Part shown: in pieces, positions 15,257 to 23,374 of the stretch
Layout: every line of letters begins with the position of its first letter
Position numbering within the stretch: position 1 is the first letter of the stretch
DNA from: Oscillospiraceae bacterium
GTDB taxonomy: Bacteria > Bacillota > Clostridia > Saccharofermentanales > Saccharofermentanaceae
Assembly: GCA_902803695.1 (NCBI GenBank)
Contig: CADCQX010000287.1
Span: 1 to 28,149, forward strand
Reading direction: 5' to 3'
DNA length: 28,149 nt
Notes under the pieces: generated by a model
The model's database searches: none
What the model was told of the DNA's origin: nothing
The model's input: only the letters and a program-made list of their open reading frames with translations
Position numbers and translations under genes: made by a program

Positions 15257-16339
15257 ATGAAGAACGTTATCGAACTAAAAAATGTTGATAAAGAATTTAA
15301 AGTCCTGAACAGACATGAAGGCCTAAAAGGTAGTATCAGAGACTTGTTTTCGCGTGACTACAAAATCGTAGAAGCAGTTAAAGACGTGTCTTTGACTATC
15401 AAGTCCGGAACAATTGTCGGATATTTGGGACCTAACGGGGCAGGAAAATCAACGACTATAAAAATGATGACGGGTGTGTTGCAGCCGACACGAGGAGAAA
15501 TACTCGTAAACGGTTGTATTCCATACAAGAATAGGACTTCTAACGCACAAAACATCGGGGTTGTATTTGGTCAAAGATCTCAGCTTTGGTGGTCGCTACC
15601 TCTAATCGAATCATTTAAACTTCTGAAGGATATATATAGGATAAGCGATAAGGACTATAAGGATATGCTCGCTTTGTATGAGTCTCTAGTGGACATTAAA
15701 GAACTGTATTCGAAACCTGTTCGTCAAATGTCTCTAGGACAAAGGACTCTGAGTGATATCCTAGCCGCCTTTCTGCATAATCCGCCTATAGTTTTTCTTG
15801 ACGAACCGACAATCGGCCTCGATGTGTCAATGAAGGCGAAGATACGAGATTTGATCAAGGCGCTCAATAAAGAAAAAAATACGACAGTCATCCTTACTAC
15901 ACACGATATGGGTGATGTTGATGCGCTGTGCGAGAGAATAATCATTATTGATAAAGGAGCAATGCTTTACGATAACGATATCGAACATTTGAGAAACTTT
16001 TTCGGAGCATACAGAACACTCAAGATAAGAACAAATAAAAGTAATGAAGTTGTCTCTGAAGAAAAAGCGAAGGCTCAGTTGGATGACATTAAAAATAAAA
16101 TCGAATCTAATTTTCCGGGTAATGATTTTATTTATGGAACAGAAGAAGGATGGTATTCCATTTTGTTAGATGAGTCAAAAGTGCATCTGATGAAAGTTCT
16201 GTCTTTTCTGCAGGAACAGATGACTATCTATGATGTGCGTCTTGAGGAGATATCAACCGAAAGTGTAATAAAAAAGATCTACGAGGACTCTGAGAGAACG
16301 AAAAAACTGGAAAAGGCGGATGTAAGTCATGAGGATTAA
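15257..16339 (+). CDS. ABC-2 exporter ATPase (COG4586 type)
   Basis: A 360-residue cytosolic ATPase with Walker A GPNGAGKS (58-65), the segment FGQRSQLWW (104-112) typical of the COG4586 group, the altered signature MSLGQR (158-163) also typical of that group, Walker B IVFLDEP (178-184) and a switch His in TTHD. A C-terminal extension (about 240-360) is also common in the family. With the two following permeases it forms a complete ABC-2 transporter. In the middle of a biosynthetic cluster it most likely exports the product or gives self-protection. The ribosome binding site AAAGGA lies 6 bases before the ATG. Confidence 0.93.
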   Translation: MKNVIELKNVDKEFKVLNRHEGLKGSIRDLFSRDYKIVEAVKDVSLTIKSGTIVGYLGPNGAGKSTTIKMMTGVLQPTRGEILVNGCIPYKNRTSNAQNIGVVFGQRSQLWWSLPLIESFKLLKDIYRISDKDYKDMLALYESLVDIKELYSKPVRQMSLGQRTLSDILAAFLHNPPIVFLDEPTIGLDVSMKAKIRDLIKALNKEKNTTVILTTHDMGDVDALCERIIIIDKGAMLYDNDIEHLRNFFGAYRTLKIRTNKSNEVVSEEKAKAQLDDIKNKIESNFPGNDFIYGTEEGWYSILLDESKVHLMKVLSFLQEQMTIYDVRLEEISTESVIKKIYEDSERTKKLEKADVSHED

Positions 16340-17132
16340 GGCTTGGGTTTCGCTGACAAGAGCTTCGATTATGGAGTTTTTACAGTTTAGATTAAGTGCG
16401 TTCGTAATGTTTATCGGAAACATTATCTACCTGATAGTAATCTACAATCTGTGGAAAGCCATATTTGCATCTGTTGATAATGGAATTGTCAATGGAATGT
16501 CTTTTAATGATACGATGATCTATCTTGTTTTGGCATCTGCTCAGTTCACCTTTATGGAGGCATATTTGGTCTGGGAAATGGGAAGATCCATTCAGAGTGG
16601 AAGGATAGTTCTCGAATTATTAAAGCCTATTTCGATTGAACAATATAAACTGTTTGGAATCGAAGGCGGGAATATTGCTGCTTTTGTGGTAACTTTCATT
16701 CCTACGTTTATTATTGTTCAGATCATAACAAAAGGTGCAATTCCAATGGGGATAAACATTTTGTATTATCTGATAGCCGCAACACTTGGAATGCTTATCA
16801 ATTTCTCGATTGATTTTCTGATTGGAACAGTATGTTTGTATACTGAGTCAACATGGGGAATAAACATAATGAAACAGGTTGTAGTTTTGTTTCTGTCCGG
16901 AGCTGTTGTCCCTTTGGCGTTTTTTCCGAGTAAACTCAGAGCAATTGCTATGTTCCTGCCTTTCCAGGCAATTTACAACACCCCTCTAACCTTTTTAACT
17001 ACCGGTGACTTATCTATGTTTAATTCTTTGAAAATGCTTGGAACACAGGCGATTTGGGTTGTTGTGCTATTTGCCCTGGCAAAGCTCTTTTGGCGGTTAT
17101 CTGAAAGAGTGATCACCGTAAATGGAGGTTGA
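16329..17132 (+). CDS. ABC-2 permease subunit 1 (COG4587-like)
   Basis: A 267-residue integral membrane protein with about six hydrophobic segments (the first about residues 21-45), overlapping the ATPase gene by 11 bases and so coupled to it. The segment order and the GRIVLELLKPI stretch match the ABC-2 permeases of PF06182 (formerly DUF990). It should pair with the second permease and two ATPase copies. No periplasmic binding protein is present, as expected for an exporter. Confidence 0.85.
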   Translation: MRIKAWVSLTRASIMEFLQFRLSAFVMFIGNIIYLIVIYNLWKAIFASVDNGIVNGMSFNDTMIYLVLASAQFTFMEAYLVWEMGRSIQSGRIVLELLKPISIEQYKLFGIEGGNIAAFVVTFIPTFIIVQIITKGAIPMGINILYYLIAATLGMLINFSIDFLIGTVCLYTESTWGINIMKQVVVLFLSGAVVPLAFFPSKLRAIAMFLPFQAIYNTPLTFLTTGDLSMFNSLKMLGTQAIWVVVLFALAKLFWRLSERVITVNGG

Positions 17133-17138
17133 GTTCGA

Positions 17139-17198
17139 ATGGAATATATAGTCAAAGATTTCTTTCTGAAATTGAAGGAGAAAACTTGTAATGAGTAA
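17139..17198 (+). CDS. Very short frame between the permeases, doubtful
   Basis: A 19-codon frame (ATG at 17139) with a GGAGG site (17124-17128) 10 bases upstream; it ends 8 bases inside the next permease gene. It may be a translational-coupling leader or chance. The peptide shows no recognisable feature. Confidence 0.15.
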   Translation: MEYIVKDFFLKLKEKTCNE

Positions 17199-17988
17199 AC
17201 TGAGGTTTTACTTGAAAATATACGGAAAGATAATAGTTCAGGATATAAAAAGCAAGATGAGCTATCGTTCAGATTTCATTATTTCGATTATCGGAATACT
17301 GTTGACTGACGCTTCGGAACTTCTGGCTTTTTACATCACTTTCTTAAACTTCCCGAGTGTGTGTGGATGGACATATCATGAAATGCTGTTTTTGTATGGC
17401 TTTTCATTGATAGCTCTTACACCGCTTCAATGTCTCTTTGATAATAACTGGAATCTGAGACATTATGTATATGATGGGGACTTTATAAAGTATTGTTTTA
17501 GACCGATCAACATCTTTTTCTATTTCATTTCAGAGGATTTTGATACTAAAGGAATAGGTCAGTTCTTTGTCGGATTAGGAACGCTCATTTATGCATGGAC
17601 AAAGCTTAGACTTTCAGTCAATTTTATAAGTATAGCGTTACTTGTTGTTGCATTAATCTCTGCCTCGCTTTTTATGATCGCAATTATGAATATTGCAGCC
17701 GCAACTTGCTTCTATCTGACAAATTCCGGATATGTTATTGGAACAATGAGCAAGTTCAGAGATTATGCCAAATATCCGGTAACGATTTTTTCAACATTTT
17801 TCAGACTGATCTTTACTTTCATCATACCTATAGCTTTTATAGCCTACTATCCCAGCTTGGTAGTATTACGACCGGAAAAGATACCTATTCTTACGTGGCT
17901 TTCTCCGGTGTACGGAATATTCTTTTTTTACATTTCATATAAGGTCTGGATGTTAGGGGCCAGCAAATATTCGGGAACGGGATCATAA
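17191..17988 (+). CDS. ABC-2 permease subunit 2 (COG3694/PF06182-like)
   Basis: A 265-residue membrane protein with about six hydrophobic segments and the PF06182 pattern of a conserved NNWNLRHYVYDGDFIKYCFR stretch after the second helix, a loop seen in COG3694 permeases. It starts after a GAAGGAG site and completes the exporter triad (ATPase, permease 1, permease 2). The triad is encoded in the usual order for COG4586-4587-3694 systems, whose substrates are mostly unknown. Confidence 0.87.
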   Translation: MSKLRFYLKIYGKIIVQDIKSKMSYRSDFIISIIGILLTDASELLAFYITFLNFPSVCGWTYHEMLFLYGFSLIALTPLQCLFDNNWNLRHYVYDGDFIKYCFRPINIFFYFISEDFDTKGIGQFFVGLGTLIYAWTKLRLSVNFISIALLVVALISASLFMIAIMNIAAATCFYLTNSGYVIGTMSKFRDYAKYPVTIFSTFFRLIFTFIIPIAFIAYYPSLVVLRPEKIPILTWLSPVYGIFFFYISYKVWMLGASKYSGTGS

Positions 17989-18052
17989 GAAAATATAGCG
18001 ATAAAAATAGCGGTTGTCAGGATAAATATCTGTAACAGAAAAGGAGAAATAA

Positions 18053-20164
18053 ATGAACAGAGAAGAAGCGAGAAGAAGAGCTGAAGAGTTCGTTGAGCAA
18101 ATGACGGTTGAGGAATTAGCTTCGCAACTCAAGTTCGATTCGGAACCTATAGATAGACTGGGGATTCCAGAGTATAACTGGTGGAATGAAGGTCTACATG
18201 GTGTTGCTCGAGCAGGTGTAGCTACAGTATTTCCACAGGCTATAGGTATGGGAGCAACATTTGATGATGATCTCCTTCAAGAGATAGGCGATGCGATTTC
18301 TACAGAAGCTCGTGCAAAGTATAATATGCAGATTGCTCACGATGACAGAGATTTGTATAAAGGTATTACGTTATGGGCGCCTAATCTGAACCTGTTTAGA
18401 GATCCGAGGTGGGGACGTGGACATGAGACATATGGAGAGGATCCGTTTCTTATCGGAAAACTTGGAGTCAGATTTATTAAGGGGCTTCAAGGAGACAAAG
18501 AATACCTTAAGACAGCAGCGTGCGCTAAACACTTTGCGGTTCATTCCGGTCCGGAGGCAGTAAGACGTCATTTTGATGCCAAAGTAACTCAAAAGGATCT
18601 GTGGGAAACATATCTTCCGCAGTTCGAGACTTGTGTTGTCGATGGTAAAGTAGAGGCGGTAATGGGTGCTTATAACAGAACGAATGGAGATCCGTGTTGC
18701 GCTCACCCTTACTTAATGAACGAAGTGCTTAGAGGAAAGTGGGGATTTGAAGGTCACTACTTGTCTGATTGCTGGGCTATTAGAGATTTTCATGAAGAAC
18801 ACAAGATTACTTCCCGCCCTGAGGAAAGTGTAAAACTTGCGCTTGATAACGGATGTGATCTGAACTGCGGGTGTACATATCAAAGGATACTTGATGCATA
18901 TAAAGAAGGACTTATCGATATTGAAGTTCTTAAGAGATCGGCTACTCGTCTTTTAACAACCCGAATTCTTCTGGGAATGTTTGACAAAACTGAATATGAC
19001 GATATTCCTTTTGATAAGGTGGAGTGCAAAGAACATCTTGATCTTGCATCTCGTGCTGCTAAGGAGAGTTTGGTTCTCTTGAAAAACGACGGAATCCTTC
19101 CTTTGAAAAAAGACTCGATCAAGACAATAGGTGTTATAGGTCCAAATGCCAATAGCCGTCTTTCACTGATTGGAAACTACTATGGTACTTCTTCAAGATA
19201 CATTACTGTTCTTGAAGGAATTCAGGATTATGTGGGAGATGATGTCCGAGTTTTATACTCAGAAGGATGCCATTTGTTTGGCCCGAAGGTACAACGTATG
19301 TGCTGGCCGAGAGACAGATTTGCTGAGGCGGCTACGGTAGCACAAAAGTCAGATGTTGTTGTACTCGTTCTTGGCCTGGATGAAACATTGGAAGGTGAAG
19401 AGGGTGATACTTGCAGTGAGTATAGTTCCGGAGATAAGAAGTCCCTTAAACTTCCACCATCTCAAATCGAACTTCTTGAAATGATTGCTCAGACAGGCGT
19501 TCCTTTTGTTGTTTGTATGATGGCTGGAAGTGCTCTGGATCTCGGGTATGCTGATGAGAAAGCAAATGCGATAATTCAGGCATGGTATCCAGGAGCAAGG
19601 GGAGGAAGAGATATTGCTCAAATGATTTTCGGAGAGTTTTCTCCTTCCGGTAAACTTCCCGTTACTTTTTATAGAGATCTTGAAGGGTTCCCTGAATTCG
19701 ATGATTATTCGATGAAAGGCAGAACATACAGATATCTTGAAAAAGAGCCGCTATACCCATTCGGATACGGACTAACATACGGAAAAGCTACTATTGATAA
19801 AGCCGAAATAGTTGGAAACAAAAACTTCTCAGAGGCTTCAAAAGACGGACTCAGTATTAAAGTGAGTGTGATTAATGAATGTGATCGTGATATTGAAGAA
19901 GTGATTCAAGTTTATGCTCATGTGAACAATACGGACGACGAAGTTCCTAATAGTAAACTTTGCGGATTTAAGAGAGTATCTATTGGCAAAAAAGACAGGA
20001 AGGATTTCTTGATCGATATATCGTCCAAGACTTTCGAGACTGTTAATGAAAATGGCGAAAGGGGTGTTACGGGAGATAGTGCTGATCTGTACATCGGGTT
20101 TGGTCAACCTGATAAACGAACAGAGAAGCTAACAGGGCAAAAAGCCCTAAAAATCAGCATTTGA
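18053..20164 (+). CDS. GH3 glycosidase (beta-xylosidase/glucosidase type), cytosolic
   Basis: A 703-residue glycoside hydrolase family 3 enzyme with the TIM-barrel domain (about 1-300), the alpha/beta sandwich (about 330-570) and a C-terminal fibronectin III-like domain (about 610-703). Visible features are NEGLHGVARAG near 45-55, the LTLWAPNLNLFRDPRWGRGHE-like stretch, AKHFAVHSG (158-166), and the nucleophile Asp239 in LSDCWAI; LGLDETLEGEEGD carries the likely acid/base Glu. The motif set resembles the xylosidase branch. There is no signal peptide, so it works in the cytosol. It is on the same strand as the cluster, 64 bases after the exporter. It may remove or transfer a sugar on the cluster product (as glycosidases do in some antibiotic self-protection systems) or may be an ordinary sugar-use gene. 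The ribosome binding site is AAGGAG. Confidence 0.93.
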   Translation: MNREEARRRAEEFVEQMTVEELASQLKFDSEPIDRLGIPEYNWWNEGLHGVARAGVATVFPQAIGMGATFDDDLLQEIGDAISTEARAKYNMQIAHDDRDLYKGITLWAPNLNLFRDPRWGRGHETYGEDPFLIGKLGVRFIKGLQGDKEYLKTAACAKHFAVHSGPEAVRRHFDAKVTQKDLWETYLPQFETCVVDGKVEAVMGAYNRTNGDPCCAHPYLMNEVLRGKWGFEGHYLSDCWAIRDFHEEHKITSRPEESVKLALDNGCDLNCGCTYQRILDAYKEGLIDIEVLKRSATRLLTTRILLGMFDKTEYDDIPFDKVECKEHLDLASRAAKESLVLLKNDGILPLKKDSIKTIGVIGPNANSRLSLIGNYYGTSSRYITVLEGIQDYVGDDVRVLYSEGCHLFGPKVQRMCWPRDRFAEAATVAQKSDVVVLVLGLDETLEGEEGDTCSEYSSGDKKSLKLPPSQIELLEMIAQTGVPFVVCMMAGSALDLGYADEKANAIIQAWYPGARGGRDIAQMIFGEFSPSGKLPVTFYRDLEGFPEFDDYSMKGRTYRYLEKEPLYPFGYGLTYGKATIDKAEIVGNKNFSEASKDGLSIKVSVINECDRDIEEVIQVYAHVNNTDDEVPNSKLCGFKRVSIGKKDRKDFLIDISSKTFETVNENGERGVTGDSADLYIGFGQPDKRTEKLTGQKALKISI

Positions 20165-20189
20165 ATAGACAACAAAATAGTGATAAAAT
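20161..20189 (+). promoter_or_regulatory. Promoter of the HisD-like gene
   Basis: TTGAAT (20161-20166) overlaps the GH3 stop codon; TAAAAT (20184-20189) follows at 17 bases. The start near 20196 leaves a short leader with ATAAT repeats and the AAGGAG site (20228-20233). The same TTGAAT-17 arrangement is seen in P1 (8641-8669). Confidence 0.55.
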
Positions 20190-20241
20190 GACTACGCTTT
20201 TTATAATAAATAATAATAATAATATATAAGGAGAAACCACT

Positions 20242-21528
20242 ATGGTTAAGGTAAGCAAGTTTAGTTATGACAATCCAAGGTTCAAAAACCTGACTAACAG
20301 AGGAAGCGGAATTCCTGAAAGTGTTGAACAGGTTGTAAAGGGTGTTATTGCCGATATTCGCGAAAGAGGAGATGAGGCATTACACGAATATATGAAAAAG
20401 TTTGATGGTTCTGATATAGATGAAATCGGTTTGATGGTATCAGATGAAGAGTTTGAAGTTGCAAAAAAGAGTGTTTCGGAAGAGTTCAAAAAATCCGTTA
20501 AAGAAGCTTGTGATAATATAATCAAATTCCACAAAAAACAGTTATTTTTGGGTTATGAAGAAACATATGATGACGGTGTTGTTCTCCAGAGAAAATATAA
20601 ACCGATTGAGAGTGTTGCCGTAACAGTTCCATCAGCGAATGGCGCACTTATTTCTTCGTTGTATATGAACTTGATTCCGGCAGTTGTTGCAGGGGTTCCA
20701 AATATATATGTATTGTCCAAACCTAGAAAGGACGGAACAATTGATGAACATCTCCTGTATGTAGCTGATTATCTTGGAGTAAGGAATTACTATAAGATCT
20801 GTGGCTCTCAGGGATTGGCAGCTGTAGCTATCGGAACTGAAACAGTTAAAAAAGTTGATGCAGTACTTGGACCTGGTAATAACTACACACAGATGGCAAA
20901 GAAGTTGTTGTATGGTCAGGTAAAGATTGACTCATTAGCCGGTCCTTCAGAAATAGCAATTATTGCTGATGATAGCGCTAATGCAACATTTGTTGCGGCA
21001 GATATGATGTCTCAGGCTGAGCATGGAACCGGATTTGAAGCTAGTACTACTTTCTGTCTTTCCGAAAAGAAAGCAAATGAGATCAATGCTGAGATCGAAA
21101 GATTATCCAAAGAGAATAATTTGGTTGATGCTACAGAGAGAACTTTTGAAAATTATGGAGACATTTTTGTAGTTGATGATATTGAAGATGCTATAAAGGC
21201 TGTTAATATGATCGCTCCGGAGCATGCTGAAGTAATCTGTGAATCCGGCGAAGAAGTTGCCGAAAAGATCGTTAATGCTGGAGCAGTATTTGTAGGTGCA
21301 TATAGTACTGAACCGGTTGGTGATTATTATTGTGGTTCAAATCACATTTTGCCAACTTGTGGAACAGCAAGATTTTCTGCCGGAATGTCTGTTAACGAAT
21401 TCATGAGAGGCTACAGTGTAATCAAGTACACCGAAGAAGCTCTCAAGAAAAATGCTGATAGCATTATTAAACTTGCTGAAACAGAAAAGTTGTATGCACA
21501 TGCACTTGCTGTGAAGGTAAGAAAATAA
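20242..21528 (+). CDS. Histidinol-dehydrogenase-like enzyme (HisD family)
   Basis: A 428-residue member of the HisD family, Zn-dependent NAD enzymes that oxidise an amino alcohol to the acid in two steps. Zn-ligand and catalytic positions are kept: Gln258 and His261 (SQAEHG), Glu327-His328 (IAPEHAE), Asp361 (EPVGDYYCGSNH, His368) and His420 (LYAHALAV). The loop has GSNH where classical HisD has GPNH. No other his gene is present apart from the HisC-like gene 7 kb upstream, so it may oxidise an amino alcohol made in the cluster. It has its own promoter and AAGGAG site, and a structured region with terminator follows. A normal histidine enzyme cannot be excluded on sequence alone. Confidence 0.9.
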   Translation: MVKVSKFSYDNPRFKNLTNRGSGIPESVEQVVKGVIADIRERGDEALHEYMKKFDGSDIDEIGLMVSDEEFEVAKKSVSEEFKKSVKEACDNIIKFHKKQLFLGYEETYDDGVVLQRKYKPIESVAVTVPSANGALISSLYMNLIPAVVAGVPNIYVLSKPRKDGTIDEHLLYVADYLGVRNYYKICGSQGLAAVAIGTETVKKVDAVLGPGNNYTQMAKKLLYGQVKIDSLAGPSEIAIIADDSANATFVAADMMSQAEHGTGFEASTTFCLSEKKANEINAEIERLSKENNLVDATERTFENYGDIFVVDDIEDAIKAVNMIAPEHAEVICESGEEVAEKIVNAGAVFVGAYSTEPVGDYYCGSNHILPTCGTARFSAGMSVNEFMRGYSVIKYTEEALKKNADSIIKLAETEKLYAHALAVKVRK

Positions 21529-21603
21529 TCAATAATGTCAAACTGAAGATGCAATTGTATTTTCTGATTTGATTTAGAAAGTCATTCGAGTTTTAGTGAA
21601 TTC

Positions 21604-21739
21604 AAACGGCATAATAATGCCATGTATTAGGTCGTGCGAGTAGGTAGTAAGAGTAGAGAATAAGACAAAGCACAAAGTTGAATTTATCCTGATTTATTAT
21701 TGAAGCATGATCTAATGGCTATGGCATGTTATGCCGTTT
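21604..21739. repeat. 136-bp element with imperfect 30-bp inverted repeats
   Basis: The left arm 21604-21633 (AAACGGCATAATAATGCCATG then TATTAGGTC) is about 80-85% complementary to the right arm 21709-21739 (GATCTAATGG to ATGCCGTTT), with a 75-base centre. Each arm also folds on itself through GGCAT/ATGCC. The right arm is followed by T and serves as a terminator. It may be a MITE-like element, a structured RNA, or an inverted terminator duplication. No clear target-site duplication was seen by eye. Confidence 0.6.
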
Positions 21740-21743
21740 TTTT
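21721..21743 (+). terminator. Rho-independent terminator downstream of hisD-like gene
   Basis: ATGGCAT (21721-21727) pairs with ATGCCGT (21731-21737) around GTT with one wobble, then a run of T to 21743. It lies about 190 bases after the HisD-like stop. Confidence 0.75.
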
Positions 21744-21790
21744 GGAAAAAACAGCTGAAAAATGGGGTATTTTGCTCTGTTTTGGGTGCG

Positions 21791-21802
21791 AACAGATCTG
21801 TT
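21791..21802. promoter_or_regulatory. Perfect 12-bp palindrome AACAGATCTGTT
   Basis: A perfect palindrome followed by more T, in the 450-base gene-free stretch (21529-21980) before the glycosyltransferase. It could be an operator or, with the T run, a poor terminator. No convincing promoter was found for the genes that follow, although TTATCA (21891-21896) and GATATA (21914-21919), 17 bases apart, is a weak candidate. Confidence 0.3.
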
Positions 21803-21980
21803 TTTTGAGTAAATGATCCGCTGAAAAAACGATTGATCTTTATACAGATTTATCAGATGCAAACAGAAAAATAGTGTTATTTATCAACAGCATAAGGACT
21901 GCTGATATAACGTTTATTGGAAGCTTTAATCGAATCTGGTATTGTTTCGTAATTTATCTGCGAAGAGCAGGAGGAAAAAT

Positions 21981-22916
21981 ATGATTGAAAATGAATACAT
22001 GATAAGTATTGGAGTGATAACACATACACCATACTTAAATAATTACAAGACACTCATGGATGAGTTAGTTGAGCAAACCAAGAATTGTAGAGATGTTGAA
22101 GTAGTAGCGTTAGTTCAAACTCCTTTGGAATTCGAGAAAAAATATGAGGGAGAGAACATATCCGAATTTGTCACGTCAAACACAATGACTCCTTCCGAAG
22201 CCAGAAATTTCATTATTTCTCATACAAAAGGAGAATGGATCGCTTATATAGACGGTGATTGCGAAATCGGTGAGAGATATGTGGAAGCATTAAAGGATTC
22301 TGTATGCACAGTTTCCGAGGATGAAGCCGCGATTCAAGGAAGTGTATTGGCAAGTTCAGTTTCAAGATTTGGAAGATATGAATATATTTATGATGTTATT
22401 TCACTATTGGAAATTGAATCAGATAATGCAAAGGGTTTCTTTAAGACAAAACTCCATGAAGAAAACCAACAACTGAAGCATTATTATGCGAAAGAGGAGG
22501 TCGGCGAGGTTAGGAAACTGCAGGGCTTTAATTTTGCAATTAGTCGAAAGACTATTCAAGAAATTGGTGGATTTAACGAAGAAATTGAAACAGCGGAAGA
22601 CAGAGATTATTCTTTGAGAATAATAGATAGCGGGAAAAAAATTAAATTCTCTCCGCTTATGGAAGTGTATCACGGATATAACATGACGCTCAAAAGAATT
22701 CTTGTGAGAAAAAAATGGCATGCTATCGGTTGTGCCGAACTTCGAAAGCGAAATGATGAGATATATGACTCTGATATTCTTCATCGAGTCAAATATGCGC
22801 TTATCATGTTTTGGAACTGCAAAAAGATAGATTTTCTAATTTACAGAATTAGTGCGGATATTGTTTTTTGGCATTATGTTAAAAAGTTGATGAAGAGAAC
22901 GGAGTGTGCAGCATGA
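21981..22916 (+). CDS. GT2-family glycosyltransferase
   Basis: A 311-residue cytosolic GT-A fold enzyme. The N-terminal half shows the nucleotide-sugar-binding beta strand pattern, GEWIAYIDGDCEIG with the DxD motif (91-93) for metal and nucleotide-sugar binding; AEDRD in the second half is the ED-type catalytic base region, and RKTIQEIGGFNEE is a typical GT2 acceptor-side stretch. It transfers a sugar from a nucleotide sugar to an unknown acceptor. The start at 21981 is chosen because AGGAGG (21969-21974) stands 6 bases before it; an upstream TTG would lie before that site. The cupin gene overlaps its stop by four bases. With the nucleotidyltransferase it points to a glycosylated product. Confidence 0.9.
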   Translation: MIENEYMISIGVITHTPYLNNYKTLMDELVEQTKNCRDVEVVALVQTPLEFEKKYEGENISEFVTSNTMTPSEARNFIISHTKGEWIAYIDGDCEIGERYVEALKDSVCTVSEDEAAIQGSVLASSVSRFGRYEYIYDVISLLEIESDNAKGFFKTKLHEENQQLKHYYAKEEVGEVRKLQGFNFAISRKTIQEIGGFNEEIETAEDRDYSLRIIDSGKKIKFSPLMEVYHGYNMTLKRILVRKKWHAIGCAELRKRNDEIYDSDILHRVKYALIMFWNCKKIDFLIYRISADIVFWHYVKKLMKRTECAA

Positions 22917-23248
22917 TAGGAGAGATTGAATTATTTAACGGACTCAGTATGGATCGCATCGGATCATTTGATTCGATGAGCATAGATATAATCTATATTC
23001 CGCCAAAGAATGTAGAACCGTTGTGTTATCACGATGAGTGTGATGAATTTTTGTATGTCGTTGAAGGGGAACTGGACATCTATATTGGTGATGATATTAA
23101 GACCTGCAAAAGAGGTGAGTATGTTTGTGTTCCCAGAGGAATGAAACATGGCAGTAAAAACACGACAGATGATGTTGTTAAATTAATGGCTATATGTTCG
23201 CCTTCGTATAAAACAGAATATCATCATTGGTGTGATGCAGGTAGGTAA
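22913..23248 (+). CDS. Small cupin protein
   Basis: A 111-residue single-domain cupin. The second cupin motif is clear (GEYVCVPRGMKHGSKN, with His81). The first is partial: CYHDECDEFLYVVEGE gives His40 and Glu/Cys positions but not the full HxH. A metal site with one fewer His is therefore likely. Such proteins include isomerases, epimerase-like and dioxygenase-like enzymes and binding proteins, and none can be chosen here. The start at 22913 (ATGA overlap with the glycosyltransferase stop, GGAG 8 bases before) is better than the upstream GTG. Placed between a glycosyltransferase and a nucleotidyltransferase, it may modify the sugar. Confidence 0.82.
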   Translation: MIGEIELFNGLSMDRIGSFDSMSIDIIYIPPKNVEPLCYHDECDEFLYVVEGELDIYIGDDIKTCKRGEYVCVPRGMKHGSKNTTDDVVKLMAICSPSYKTEYHHWCDAGR

Positions 23249-23374
23249 TCGATAGTTCCAGAGAATATTGCCAAATAATCCATACAAACCAGCTTGTAAA
23301 GATGGGTAGGGGATACTTTGGCTATAAACATGAAAATTCTTGAGAATAACTCAGTTTAAGGAAAGGAGTTGTAC

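Noticed and set aside
20134..20148. AGGGC/GCCCT hairpin at the end of the GH3 gene
   Set aside because: It lies inside the coding region and is followed by A, not T; it is not a terminator.
12197..21528. A histidine biosynthesis operon
   Set aside because: Only HisC-like and HisD-like genes are present, 7 kb apart among unrelated families; other his genes are missing from the window.
22904..22912. GTG start for the cupin
   Set aside because: The ATG at 22913 has GGAG at proper spacing and the usual four-base overlap with the previous stop.
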